A stretch of 14,124 nt of DNA, from assembly GCA_029747585.1 (NCBI GenBank), contig JAPEVF010001088.1, positions 1 to 14,124 on the forward strand, given 5' to 3'. Under the pieces are notes generated by a model. That model saw only the letters and a list, made by a program, of their open reading frames with translations. It was not told where the DNA came from and searched no databases. Positions 1 to 9,094 of the stretch are shown here, in pieces. The stretch is from Pleurotus djamor (lineage: Eukaryota; Basidiomycota; Agaricomycetes; Agaricales; Pleurotaceae). Within the stretch, counting starts at the first letter, position 1; the number at the start of each line of letters is the position of its first letter. The position numbers were made by a program, and so were the translations under genes.

Positions 1-289
1 ATGCGCTTTCATCCACGAAGCGGGTAGGGCGGTTGATTCTAAGTTTCGTTGGCTCAAGGATCGAGTTTTGGAGCCAGATACATGACTTCTCATCGAATAA
101 CTCGAGGCTGCGTGTGATAAGAGCAAGCGGGGGCGTTCAACGGACACGGTGTAAAGTTGGTGTCGATATTGGAGGAACGATGATGGTGGTAGAAGAAATG
201 CAAGGGTCCAGCGCCAAAATCGCCTTGTCGCGTACCTCTGAAGACGTTCGCGTTGGTACGCCCAGTCCGAGTCGTGGCGCCCGATTGCA
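1..289. other. upstream region of the first F-box gene, no gene seen
   Basis: This stretch precedes the first start codon. Open frames on both strands run through it, but they have no recognisable domain and no intron signals that join them to anything. I see no clear TATA box. It presumably holds the promoter and 5' leader of the F-box gene. Confidence 0.4.
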
Positions 290-1446
290 ATGGCCTCGGA
301 ATCCACCTTGAGTTTGAATGGTGAGTACTTTGAGTCAAGCTCAGCAGATGTATAAGGGGATAACACAAATTACCAGATCTTCCGAACGAGGTTTTGATCC
401 TAATTCTGCGTCACATCGCATCGCCAAAGCACATCGCTGTCATCCCATTGCTCTTCGTCTGTCGTCGCTTCCATGGCATATCCATCCCAATCCTCTACGA
501 AGACATCGAGCAAAAAGTCAATGGCAGAGAAAACTGGAGCATCTTCGCATCTATCCAAGCCAGTCCATATCTATCCGTCACAAAGCAATTTACGCTCGTC
601 ATTGCCCCCCTACGTGATCCTATCCCCGCTTTACCAAGAATACTTTCATCCATGACGAATATAAAAAAGCTCTACTTGGACATCGCTCGTCCAGAACCAA
701 CCATACTGAGCTCGATCCACCCCTCCACCCTCACACATCTCACTTTCATGGGCACCCTTTTCCCCTCTGCCCTCCGCGATGGATTGTCCGCACAAACATC
801 CCTCAAATACTTGAGATTCTGGTGCTACTCCGGTTGTATGGATCTCCCAGCAAACGCCTTGCCCAACCTTCGGTTCCTACACTCCAGCCCGAGTTTCTGG
901 AGTGAATTCACATCTGGCCGGTCTATCCAGCATTTACAAGGCCCTTCCATGAAGAGGGATCCCCCCAGTCTCGACTTCCTCCAACCTGTGAAATCCTTGA
1001 AGCTTGAAGCTGCCAGTGTGACACACATGCGCGATCTCATACGGCACCTAAAAAGTATTGAGTTTCTTTGGTTGACTGTGGAGGACCCCGAAACCTTAGT
1101 AAGTCTGCGTTGCTCATGTTACCCTTGCGCAACCGTTTGTTTACCAACGTTCAAGGCAATTCGAGGTATTGCGCCACCCACCGTTAAGGATTACCTCGAC
1201 ATTCCATCCCAAAGCCTACGGTATTGCAATGTTGGGAAGAGCTCGTTTTCCATCGAAGATTACGATCGAATGTTCGCCAAGTTCGCTCATCTCAAGGTGG
1301 TTGATATCTGCTCATCGAGCAATTGCGAGCCCATGGTAGTCACTCGCTTTATCAGAGACGCCTCGTCGCCGGTCGTGACTGTCATCCCTACCCCGAAGAA
1401 ATGGGAACAATGGTGGGAGATCATTCGTAGAGATCTGGAAGCATAG
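290..1446 (+). CDS. F-box protein with LRR-like C-terminal region
   Basis: Spliced model: exons 290-320, 377-1098 and 1156-1446, giving 347 aa. Intron 1 (56 nt) starts GTGAGT and ends CAG; intron 2 (57 nt) starts GTAAGT and ends AAG. Intron 2 is a multiple of three without a stop, so the frame also reads through it. The ATG at 290 is chosen because joining exon 1 to exon 2 in phase rebuilds a classic F-box: LPNEVLILILRHIA at residues 12-25, then a CRRFH element and ILYEDI. This is the pattern of fungal F-box proteins, where it binds Skp1 in an SCF ubiquitin ligase. The rest has spaced LxxLxx elements (LTHLTF, LKYLRF, VKSLKL) resembling irregular leucine-rich repeats that would bind the substrate. 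The target is unknown. The gene is convergent with the transporter downstream. F-box recognition is strong; the LRR assignment is weaker. Confidence 0.85.
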
Positions 1447-2054
1447 CGGAAGTACGTACCGTCCCCTAGCACCAACTCTCAGAAACCACGACTCCACCGA
1501 AGTTCAAGCTTCAAGTCTAGTGTTTCTAACTATGCTTATTTTTTGTCACGGTTTGCACGTAATGTCGGAACAGGATTCGCCGTGAGCCTCAAAGGAAAGA
1601 TTGACATCCTCTGCGTGCTTTCGGTGACGAGTCCTCCGGTCTATCTTCATCGCTGTGGTCGACGATCCATGAGGTGTTTGTGAGCTGACGGGTGTGTCAG
1701 GTGTGACACACGTCTTCCATCACCGTACCGGTCCTACTCTTTCGCGGGTACTCTAGCGGGTTGCCTGTGGTAGAGCATGAAGGGGCGAGCTAGAATCGGT
1801 TGAAGATACAAGAAGAATACATAAAATATGTACAAGTTACACTGGGAAAATAAAACAAAGCTGGACGACGTGCGTGTATGGCGTAATAGCGACATGTGCG
1901 TAGTACCGTACATAGGTGCGTGGAATGACGTGAGGTGTCGTTGATACAGGTAGGGACGTCGAGAGGAGCGTAGACTACGAATGAAGAACCATGTTACACA
2001 GAGGAAGCAACGAAAACAACGGGCCCAGTACGCTGATAAAGAAAAGGAAGAGCT
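1447..2054. other. convergent intergenic region
   Basis: This separates the stop codons of two convergent genes and should contain both 3' ends. No coding region is supported. An AATAAA hexamer at 1849-1854 (+) could be a poly(A) signal, but it lies about 400 nt past the F-box stop, so the link is weak. A perfect short inverted repeat at 1692-1711 is listed separately. Confidence 0.4.
1692..1711. repeat. short perfect inverted repeat (hairpin)
   Basis: GTGTGTCA at 1692-1699 and its exact complement TGACACAC at 1704-1711 flank a 4-nt loop, GGTG. It lies between two convergent genes, so as RNA it would be a small stem-loop in a 3' UTR. It could also be a protein-binding palindrome. No function is shown. 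Confidence 0.5.
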
Positions 2055-5000
2055 CTACGTAAGTCGCATACAGTAATCTGGGTTACCAGCAGGATTCTAC
2101 AACGAAAACACAAACGAAGATCAGCACACATGGAACCGAAGAGCTCGACAAGATAGAGGACGTACCAAAGCCCATCTAGGGAACTCTGTAACCTTTCCAC
2201 TGCCTCCACCAACGGCGAATGTATAAACGAACACCATGACTTGAGTTCCACCATCAAGAGCGGCACTCATCAAGAAGTTATACTTCCTGAACCATCCGGG
2301 ACGATAACGACGGAGGTAGTATTGCGAGAAGACAGCGAGACAGAAGGTCGTGAAGACGGAGGAGTTGATACCGACACTGAGATAGCCGAGCGTCCCTGGA
2401 TAGCAAGCGATCAATGAGCAAACAGCCGACAGAGATGAAAGGAAGCAAAACGTACAGCAAAGGATGGGGGTAACGACCTTCTCCGCGTGGATGTTGGGGA
2501 AGTATCGGTGAGCAACCCAGAAGGGGATGGGAACGGCGAGACCCATGAGGACGGCGAAAGGAACCATCTATCAGAACAATGGGATGAGTGACCGGCGGAA
2601 AAGAACCATGATAACCAAGAGAGACGTACCCAGTATCTCCCGCCAGGTGAGTACAAATCGGCACCGAGGGCACCCCAGGATATGGCGTTACTGTTGAACG
2701 ACTGGACCTGTTGACCGGACCACACGTTTGAACCTTGAACGTCGAGCAGGATCTCACGACGTGAGGCAATGATAGTCTTCATAATGACGTAGTTGAGTAG
2801 ACCACCCTAAAGAGGAGCGCGTCGTCAGCACAACGAGTACAGGATGACAGAGCAAACGACAAAGACGTATCGGTGGGGAAGGTGGTTGGGGGTAGGAAGG
2901 GGGAAATGAAGGAGAAGATCAATACGTACGACGACAGACCCAAGACACTGAACCGTGAATGTCACACGAGGCGGAAGCTTCGTGTACTGACCCATCTTCA
3001 AGTCCCTAATCAAGCCACGCGCCTGGTCGAGCGTGTTGTAGCCGTAAAGCGTGAAGTACATATTGGCTTGAGGGTTACCGGGAATCATCGCGGCTCCAAG
3101 CATTTGCACGAGGGATTGAATGTTCGGAGAGAAACCTGAATGTTTGAAAGTATGAATTAGCCGAAGAATGTTGGAAAGGAAAGTGGAGAACGTACCAGTA
3201 ATAGCGTAGACGGTCATGACGAAGGGCAAGAACAACGACGAGATGATAATGCCGACGATAAGACCCCACCATGGCAAGCCAGAGCCACCGGTATAGATCG
3301 TGGCCATAGCCATCGCGAACGATCCGAAGAAGACGGCGAGGTACCACCACATGGGGACTTCGTTGTAAACCTTCATCTTCTCGTAGTGTGGGTCGGTGTT
3401 CTCTCCCTCCTGTGGGCGGGGAAGGATACTTTATCAGCGCTGTGGACAACGACGGGGGAGGAGGAAAGATAGACGTACTCGGTACTTGCGGATGACCTCA
3501 ACGATGTCCTTGCCATACCAGATGATAACGTGCGTAATCGTCGCTCCGATGGCAAGGTTGGCACCGATCTTAGCCAACACCTGCGAACTGGCGAACCAGG
3601 GAAGACCCTACATGAACAAACGACGGTCAGCATGACTAAGAAAGACGAGTCGATAAAGGCGGGGACGTACGACTTCCTCGAGCTTAGCGCGATCGAGTCT
3701 GAACGACTCATCAAGGATAGAGAGTTGGTTGAACCGGGAACCGTTGGGGAAGAAGAGCTGCTGCGAGAGGAAGGGGAAGGATTGTCCATTCCACACATTG
3801 CGGGCGTAGCATGCACAGAAGGCGATCCTGAGAACGTTTTACACAGCGTCAGCGGACTGTTACTTGAGAGAGGACGACGGATGGGAAGATAATGGCAAAA
3901 GTAAAACGAAGATGAACCACACATGGGAATCGCATCCCACGGATAGATAAGGAGAAGAAAGATAACGAAAGGGGAAGTGGGATTGAAAGACAGCAAAGGA
4001 GATTCGACGTACATGCAAATAGCTGTTCCGCTGTACAACGACAACTGCGTTGACAGCGGCGTGAAGAGAGCACCCATGGATCCGCCACCAGAGCCAACGT
4101 AGTTCCAATCGAGGCAGAGAGCGAACGCTCCAAGACCCTCGTTACCAGCAGCACCACCGAAAACGCGAGTGAACCAAGGCGAATCTTGGTTCGCAAGACA
4201 GAAGATGGAGATACCCGTCAAGGTAGGAGCTACGAAGAAACCGAAATGAGTTCAAACGATGAAAGAAGGGAGGGGAGGAAAGACGACGTACCAATATACT
4301 CAGGGAACCACTCCCATACGAAAATACCAATGAACACGCTCCAGAAGAACCTAACACGCTTCTTCTGCAAGAACAACTTCTTCCCTCTGTGCAGGGCATC
4401 GAAGAGTTGGACGGTGGGAATGAGATTCGGGAAGACCATGTAGGTTGGGTAGACGAGGAACGAGCGCATGAGACCGCCGACACCGTAACCGAGGAGCTGC
4501 GAGCCGATAAGGGTGAAGATACCCACTCCGGCGTTGGGTTCGATGTTGTAGAACAGCTCGTCAGCGGCGAAGATGCTGATAGCCAAAGCGGAATCGGCGG
4601 CGGTAGAGGCGAAGATGGTGATGGCGACGTGCTCTTTGATGTCTGTCCAACGAAATTGATGAGAAGACGCTCGAACGTGGCAATAAAGACAGACTTACTG
4701 AACGGGGATGGGTTCATGAACCGCCAGAACCAGTTATCCGTCATCTGGAGGCTTGGTCGTGCATTGCCGGGACCAGGGACGATCTCTTCAAGGACGACAC
4801 CGAGGATGTACGCGATGATCTGGATGAAGAGTTGACTGACGAAGACGGTTTGGGGACGGAAATACTGTAAAGTATGTTTAATAACCTTATCTATGCAGAC
4901 AGAAACGAAGATACGCACGAAAATTTGACCCAAGACGGCACCGAAACAGGACAATCCAATACCCAAGAACCACATGCGGAAGGTGAAGACAGGTTGCGTG

Positions 5001-5306
5001 GGGTCGTCTTCAAGGGAGATGAGACGAGTAGCAACATCCATGTCCGTGGCTGATCAGAGAGCGTCAGTACAACCCGAACAAAAAACACCACCGAGTAAAC
5101 GTACTGATAGGCTTCTCCTTGCCATCCACACCCATATCGATATCCCGAATATCCTCGTAGACGTCTCCATGGATGGACCGCGCAATCTCGACCGAGTCCT
5201 TCCCGTTACCACGACCGTTGCCTTTTTCATTCAACTTTTCATCTTCGAGCGAGTCGCTGCGACGAGCTTGATGCAGAGTGGGCAACGCGGATTCGACGGT
5301 CGCCAT
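2055..5306 (-). CDS. oligopeptide transporter, OPT family
   Basis: Proton-coupled importer of small peptides, expected in the plasma membrane. Exons (minus order): 5306-5105, 5049-4919, 4864-4699, 4642-4292, 4229-4013, 3827-3671, 3607-3479, 3409-3196, 3135-2930, 2806-2630, 2567-2166, 2096-2055. All phases join, giving 797 aa, a normal length for fungal OPTs. The ATG at 5306 starts a hydrophilic N terminus of about 70 residues. Family hallmarks follow: EDDPTQPVFTFRMWFLG (81-97), NPSPFNIKEH (162-171), NVWSGQ with AISWGALG (618-639), and a C terminus ending NPDYCM near 794. Many hydrophobic stretches fit the 12-16 membrane helices of the family. Nine of eleven donors are GTACGT. Introns 5 (185 nt, 3828-4012) and 9 (123 nt, 2807-2929) are unusually long; the rest are 54-69 nt. 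The OPT call is firm. Substrate (peptide, glutathione or other) cannot be read from sequence. Confidence 0.95.
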
Positions 5307-5366
5307 CGTTAGGAACGACGACAACTACGAGCAAAGAGGAAGGGGGAGAGGAGGGAGAGGGAGCCG

Positions 5367-5611
5367 GATAAGCCACAGAAGAATCGTGGCTCGTGAGACC
5401 ATGAGGTTTTATAGTTCGCATACGACGGCTTCGAAATCGAAGGATGGGTGAAGCTTGGTTGGCGTGCGCCGCACACCCTTGGTAGATCCAGATTCCAGAG
5501 CGAGTACATGTGGTTCTTCGAGAGCCATAACGGCATAATACGTTCCACACAGTGGACAGGAACACCAAGCGGAAGCGTTAAAGATAGAAAGATAGCGGAA
5601 CGTCCGAATGA
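5367..5611. promoter_or_regulatory. GATA-type sites upstream of the OPT gene
   Basis: GATAAG lies at 5367-5372, and three further GATA cores occur between about 5582 and 5611, within 310 bp of the transporter start. Fungal peptide transporters are often under nitrogen control by GATA factors, so these are candidate sites. The motif is short and expected by chance, so this is weak. Confidence 0.25.
5407..5413 (-). promoter_or_regulatory. TATA box of the OPT gene
   Basis: TATAAAA on the minus strand, about 100 bp upstream of the transporter ATG at 5306. Position and sequence suit a fungal core promoter. Confidence 0.5.
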
Positions 5612-5613
5612 TA

Positions 5614-6142
5614 GGTGGCCGGGAATAGCTGGGACTGTGGGTGTGCGTTCCACATGGACACTCTCGGTCTTGGGGGGTTTCAAGAGTGGGTTCTTGGCGA
5701 TATGCTCGATACGTGGTGGGATTATGTTTGACCGACATGGGAATGACCGTACCATATGGTTCAGACACCATCACCGTGATGCCAAGGCAGAATCGTCCAT
5801 ACGCGCATTGTCCCAGAGGACATTGAGCGAGGGTTCGAACATGAGTTAGCCATGTTCCTTACTGACCCCGCGAAAATGAATGGGACTTGTTGCGTTGACG
5901 AGATCCGTATTTCACGGGGAGAGGAACCATCTCGGACGACGCACAAGTGCATAAACGACCAAGACGATTTTCCAAGAAAACGTTCCGTGCGGTCAATCAA
6001 TGAGAGGATGAAGATAATGGATAAGCGGCAATTCGTCTATTGCTGCGAGGATGTGAAGGTGTCGAGATACGCTGAGGTTATGACATGGTCGTCTGAGTCT
6101 GAGAGAAAAAAAACATTTCCGTCGGCGTTTACACCATGTGGG
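5614..6142. other. intergenic region, no supported gene
   Basis: Open frames of up to about 130 codons occur on both strands, but none contains a recognisable domain, a signal peptide or a consistent set of introns. I treat it as the distal upstream region of the transporter plus the distal downstream region of the first crystallin-like gene. Confidence 0.4.
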
Positions 6143-6220
6143 GATAGACGCCAGGAGATGGTCAGGGGGCGGTCTTTGGCGAAGATTGTAAAATTTCTCT
6201 CACTCTAGAGTAATCTCATA
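6143..6220 (-). repeat. 3'-flank repeat of the array, copy 1
   Basis: The block beginning agacgccaggagatgg and ending near aatctcataatatgt is repeated, diverged, at 7748-7825. Both copies lie the same way round, about 80-160 bp past the stop codon of a crystallin-like gene or gene fragment. This shows that the duplicated unit included downstream sequence as well as the gene. Confidence 0.6.
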
Positions 6221-6299
6221 ATATGTATCCGTATATTCATGCGAGGATAAGTACTCGTCCTACATATACGTATAGATATTAGGAGAGCGAAGCATCGTC

Positions 6300-6884
6300 C
6301 TACACGTCAACCGGACAATTCAGGTCCTCCCCAGTCGCGACAACGGCGTAGCAATTGAAAGAACTGATGACATCATTGAAATTCAAAGGCTTGAAGTCCG
6401 GGATGTCTTGAACGACTCCGAAGGATTGCCCAGTGCAGTTCTTGTCTCTGAATATAGAACGACGAGAGCATTAACCATCGGACAGCGAGGGTGACGAACG
6501 AAGTGTCCTTACGCGTAGAATACACAGTTTGTATCAGGTATGACTTTGATGCTGGAGATCTTGTGTTGGTCTGCTTGGGCCAGATCGTTACAAGCACCCT
6601 TGAAGCTGTTGGGCAGAGGGACGGACTGCCCACTGTAGTTATAATCGTAGTAACCAGTGACCGAATCAGCCCTCTAGAAAGCAAGGTGTCGAGTTAAACG
6701 TGGTCGGACGCAGTAAGTAGAGCAAACGAACTGCAACGACCTTCTCCGTTTACGACGCAAACGTCAGCGTTGGTCAACCCAGTAAAACGCTAATATAACG
6801 ACCTACATGAGCCTGTCCGTTAACAGCTGCGAGGGGAGCAGCTGTTACTGCAAAAGCAAGGAAATTCTTGGAGTTGATAGTCAT
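6300..6884 (-). CDS. small secreted beta/gamma-crystallin-like protein, copy A
   Basis: Model: exons 6884-6807, 6743-6732, 6673-6513, 6447-6300; 132 aa. Residues 1-25 form a signal peptide (short polar start, Ala/Phe/Leu-rich core, cleavage likely after GQA). The mature part has two Greek-key-like halves: YYDYNYSGQS followed by QHKISSI, and CVFYADKNCTGQSF followed by NDVISSF. Beta/gamma-crystallins bind calcium through (N/D)(N/D)xx(S/T)S. The second half keeps it (residues 108-113), while the first has QHKISS (66-71), so one site looks lost. Cysteines are at 58, 80, 88, 116 and 128. Exon 2 is a 12-nt microexon and the least certain part: its expected acceptor is TAA instead of TAG, so I used the next AG. 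Skipping it keeps the frame. The second donor is the unusual GTTCGT. Copy B (8041-8629) has the same architecture. Fold assignment is inferred from motifs only. Confidence 0.75.
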
Positions 6885-6904
6885 CGGGGAAGGTAAATGT
6901 TGTG

Positions 6905-7745
6905 AATGAATGAAATATACTTTCTAACGTAGCCGATCCTAATTTAAGCGGTATTATTGCGAGTTCCAAGTACAAGAGCGCCGATTATGAAGAAGGCTGA
7001 GCAACGAAAGGAACCATGGCAATCAAAGGTTCGTGGAGACCCCTTCTCATCTCAGAAGTCTGGACGTCATCAATGGCTCAGATCCTGAGATGATCATCCT
7101 CATTTCCGGTCGNTTTTGCGACATAATTGGCGATTGAGGTTGAGCCCAGTGCGCGAGGGAGTATCGAAATACGAACCCCGAAAGCGACCAGGCAACAACC
7201 TGGATGTGAGACAAGCTAGCACGAGAAAGAGCAGTGGTCCATGCTGTCGAGAGGAACGGTTGCTCCATTCAAGACTACCCATGCGTAGCACCCGTATATC
7301 TGCGACGGAAAGCATCTACGAAAGGATGAAACGCCTACGAAACTACCTCGAACGAGAGTGAACTCATCTCATTCCGCCCACGCTGGCTGAACTCCCCTCC
7401 CCGACAACCTCGACACATCTCTTTCAATCATTCTCTCAATTTCTCGTGTGAGTAGACTCATCTTCCAGAGTATAGCGCCGTAACGATGATAATACAGCTC
7501 TGATATCAGTACCGAATATCTCACCGCGGTCAACGTTCCCCCGATGATACACAGACTATCAGCATCTCCCACATGGTGCTCGATAATTGCTTTCCCCGAG
7601 CATCGTTTAGCTCCAAGCGTCTCTCTCAGTGATAGGTACTGAGTCTCCCTTTCCTTACGTGACGTAGATAGTCTCCTCAACGGTCCAAACTGTCGGCAAT
7701 GTGGATGGTGCATGCATCTTAGGGAGTACCCCTAATCCATCAAGG
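6905..7745 (-). repeat. upstream repeat block U1 of copy A
   Basis: About 840 bp directly upstream of copy A, homologous throughout to 9095-9946. Nearly identical stretches include caatcaaaggttcgtggaga, cccacatggtgctcgataat and cccctaatccatcaagga. The homology stops sharply at 7745, where the 3' flank of the next array unit begins. Small insertions and deletions between the copies break every open frame, so it is non-coding. At the position of the TATA box seen in copy B, this copy has only TTAAATTA on the minus strand (about 6940-6947). Confidence 0.75.
7113..7113. other. ambiguous base (n)
   Basis: A single unresolved base lies inside repeat block U1. It may reflect unresolved variation between the repeat copies during assembly. 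Confidence 0.9.
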
Positions 7746-7747
7746 AC

Positions 7748-7825
7748 ACAGACGCCAGGAGATGGACAGGGGGAGGTCTCAGGGATCTCGATTACTGCAT
7801 CATCTGAATGGTTTTCGCAGTCCAA
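7748..7825 (-). repeat. 3'-flank repeat of the array, copy 2
   Basis: Homologous to 6143-6220 (shared agacgccaggagatgg and a following caatctcat block). It starts exactly where U1 ends and lies 80-160 bp past the stop of the truncated third gene, so it marks the boundary between two tandem units. Confidence 0.6.
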
Positions 7826-7904
7826 TCTCATAGTAAGTACTCTATATTGCTGGGAATCCACAGACGTATGTGTGCATAAGGAAGTATTCAAGCAAAGGGA
7901 GGTC

Positions 7905-8020
7905 TCACACTTGTTCAACCGGACAATTCGGATTCTCAACGCTTGAAGTAACGGCGTAGCAATTGAACGAGCTGATGACATCGTTGAAATTGAAGGTTTT
8001 AAAATTCGGAATACTGATAC
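7905..8020 (-). pseudogene. 3' fragment of a third crystallin-like gene (copy C)
   Basis: The minus strand encodes IPNFKTFNFNDVISSFNCYAV and ends NPNCPVEQV before TGA at 7905-7907. This matches the last exon of copies A and B, including the calcium-type motif NDVISS and the last two cysteines. Everything upstream (signal peptide, first Greek key and the start of the last exon) is missing. Instead the fragment abuts the 3' flank of copy B, about 20 bp from that gene's stop codon. It has no start codon of its own and is best read as a truncated paralog left by recombination. An alternative terminal exon for copy B is possible but needs no such explanation, since copy B has its own intact last exon. 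Confidence 0.75.
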
Positions 8021-8040
8021 TAGTAGAGCGAAGCACAGTC

Positions 8041-8629
8041 CTACACGCCAACCGGACAGCTCAGATCCTCCCCAGTCGCGACAACGGTGTAGCAATTAAA
8101 AGAACTGATGACGTCGTTGAAATTGAAGAGTCTAAGATCCGGAATATCTTGGATGACTGCTAATAATGTGCCAGAGCAGTTGTAGGCTCTTCATACGAGA
8201 GAATGACGAGAGCATTAAACGTAGGAGAGTGGCGTGACGGAGAGGGCTTACGTGTAGAAGATACAATCTGTATCAGGTATGAGTCTAATGCTGGATATCT
8301 GGTCATTGTCTCCTGCCGCAACATCCTGGCAAGCACCCTTAACGCTGGTGGGCACGGAGACAGCCTGCCCGCCGTAGTTGACAGCATAGAACGCAGTCAC
8401 CGAATCCTCCCGCTAGAAGACAGGATATCAAGTCAGACCTCGTTGGAAAGAGTGGGCACAATAAACGAACCGCAGCGATCTTCTTGATCTACGAGCAAAC
8501 ATCAGAATCGTTGGATCAAGTAGAATGCGAGGTAGAAAAGTGGTGACGTACACGAGCCTGTACATTGACAGCTGCGACGAAAACAACCGCCGTTACGAAA
8601 GCAACGAGATTCTTGTAGTTGAAGGTCAT
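8041..8629 (-). CDS. small secreted beta/gamma-crystallin-like protein, copy B
   Basis: Model: exons 8629-8552, 8488-8471, 8412-8252, 8188-8041; 134 aa. A signal peptide covers residues 1-25, with cleavage after VQA. Two halves follow: FYAVNYGGQA then NDQISSI (motif at 68-73), and CIFYTAYNCSGT then NDVISSF (motif at 110-115). Both contain an exact (N/D)(N/D)xx(S/T)S beta/gamma-crystallin calcium motif. Five cysteines (60, 82, 90, 118, 130) match copy A. Exons 1, 3 and 4 have the same lengths as in copy A (78, 161, 148 nt), which supports both models. The microexon is 18 nt with a proper TAG acceptor; its donor is GTTCGT, as in copy A. The last acceptor is AAG, weaker than CAG. A canonical TATA box lies about 100 bp upstream. 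Expected product: a small extracellular, disulfide-bonded, possibly calcium-binding protein. Its role is unknown. Confidence 0.78.
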
Positions 8630-8694
8630 CGGGTAAGCCTGCCAGTCAAGCACGGATGAAAGGTACAGTAGACCCTTGAGAGGAAATGTGAAGG

Positions 8695-9094
8695 ATGGAA
8701 GTACGCTTTCCAATGAAGCCCGTCCCATTTTATACGGTGCCACAAGCTCGAGATGCTGGTTCTGAATACAAGAGCGTTGATTGCGAAGGACCCTCACAGA
8801 AAGAAAATGAACCGTGTCGATGAAGGACTTTGTAGACCCCCCATCGCATACGGTTAACAGAGGTCATCAATGGCTCAGATGCCGCGATGATCGCCCTCAA
8901 ATCCGGTCATCTCGCCACGCAGGCGCAGGTCGTAATTGAGGTGCAACTTTAGAGTATGCGCGTAGTGAGGTGGCACTACACGATCGAAGGACAAAGTACG
9001 AACGAGACCTGGTGGTAACTTGGATGGGAGGTATGTTGAACACGACTCGCAGAAGCGGCGGTGCTTCAGGACGTCGAAACGAACGGTTGTTCCA
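8695..9094 (-). repeat. upstream repeat block U2 of copy B (truncated)
   Basis: The promoter-proximal 400 bp upstream of copy B is homologous to the proximal parts of U1 and U3 (shared tcatcaatggctcagat and, more diverged, gaacggttg.tcca). It stops at about 9094, after the sequence that corresponds to 7268 in U1, and runs straight into the start of U3. The distal half and whatever gene lay beyond have been lost. Confidence 0.7.
8727..8734 (-). promoter_or_regulatory. TATA box of copy B
   Basis: TATAAAAT on the minus strand, about 100 bp upstream of the ATG at 8629. The homologous positions in U1 and U3 read TTAAATTA and AGTAAATC, so only copy B keeps a canonical box. Confidence 0.5.

Noticed and set aside
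5448..6208. Two consecutive long plus-strand frames (about 133 and 118 codons) as genes upstream of the transporter
   Set aside because: No domain, no intron support and no recognisable composition; they overlap the transporter promoter and look like chance open frames.
7116..7361. 81-codon plus-strand frame in U1 as a conserved gene
   Set aside because: The homologous stretch in U3 has insertions and deletions that are not multiples of three and stops in the same frame, so the frame is not conserved.
7655..8095. 146-codon minus-strand frame across copy C and the end of copy B
   Set aside because: It runs in another frame from the real exons of both copies and crosses the recombination junction.
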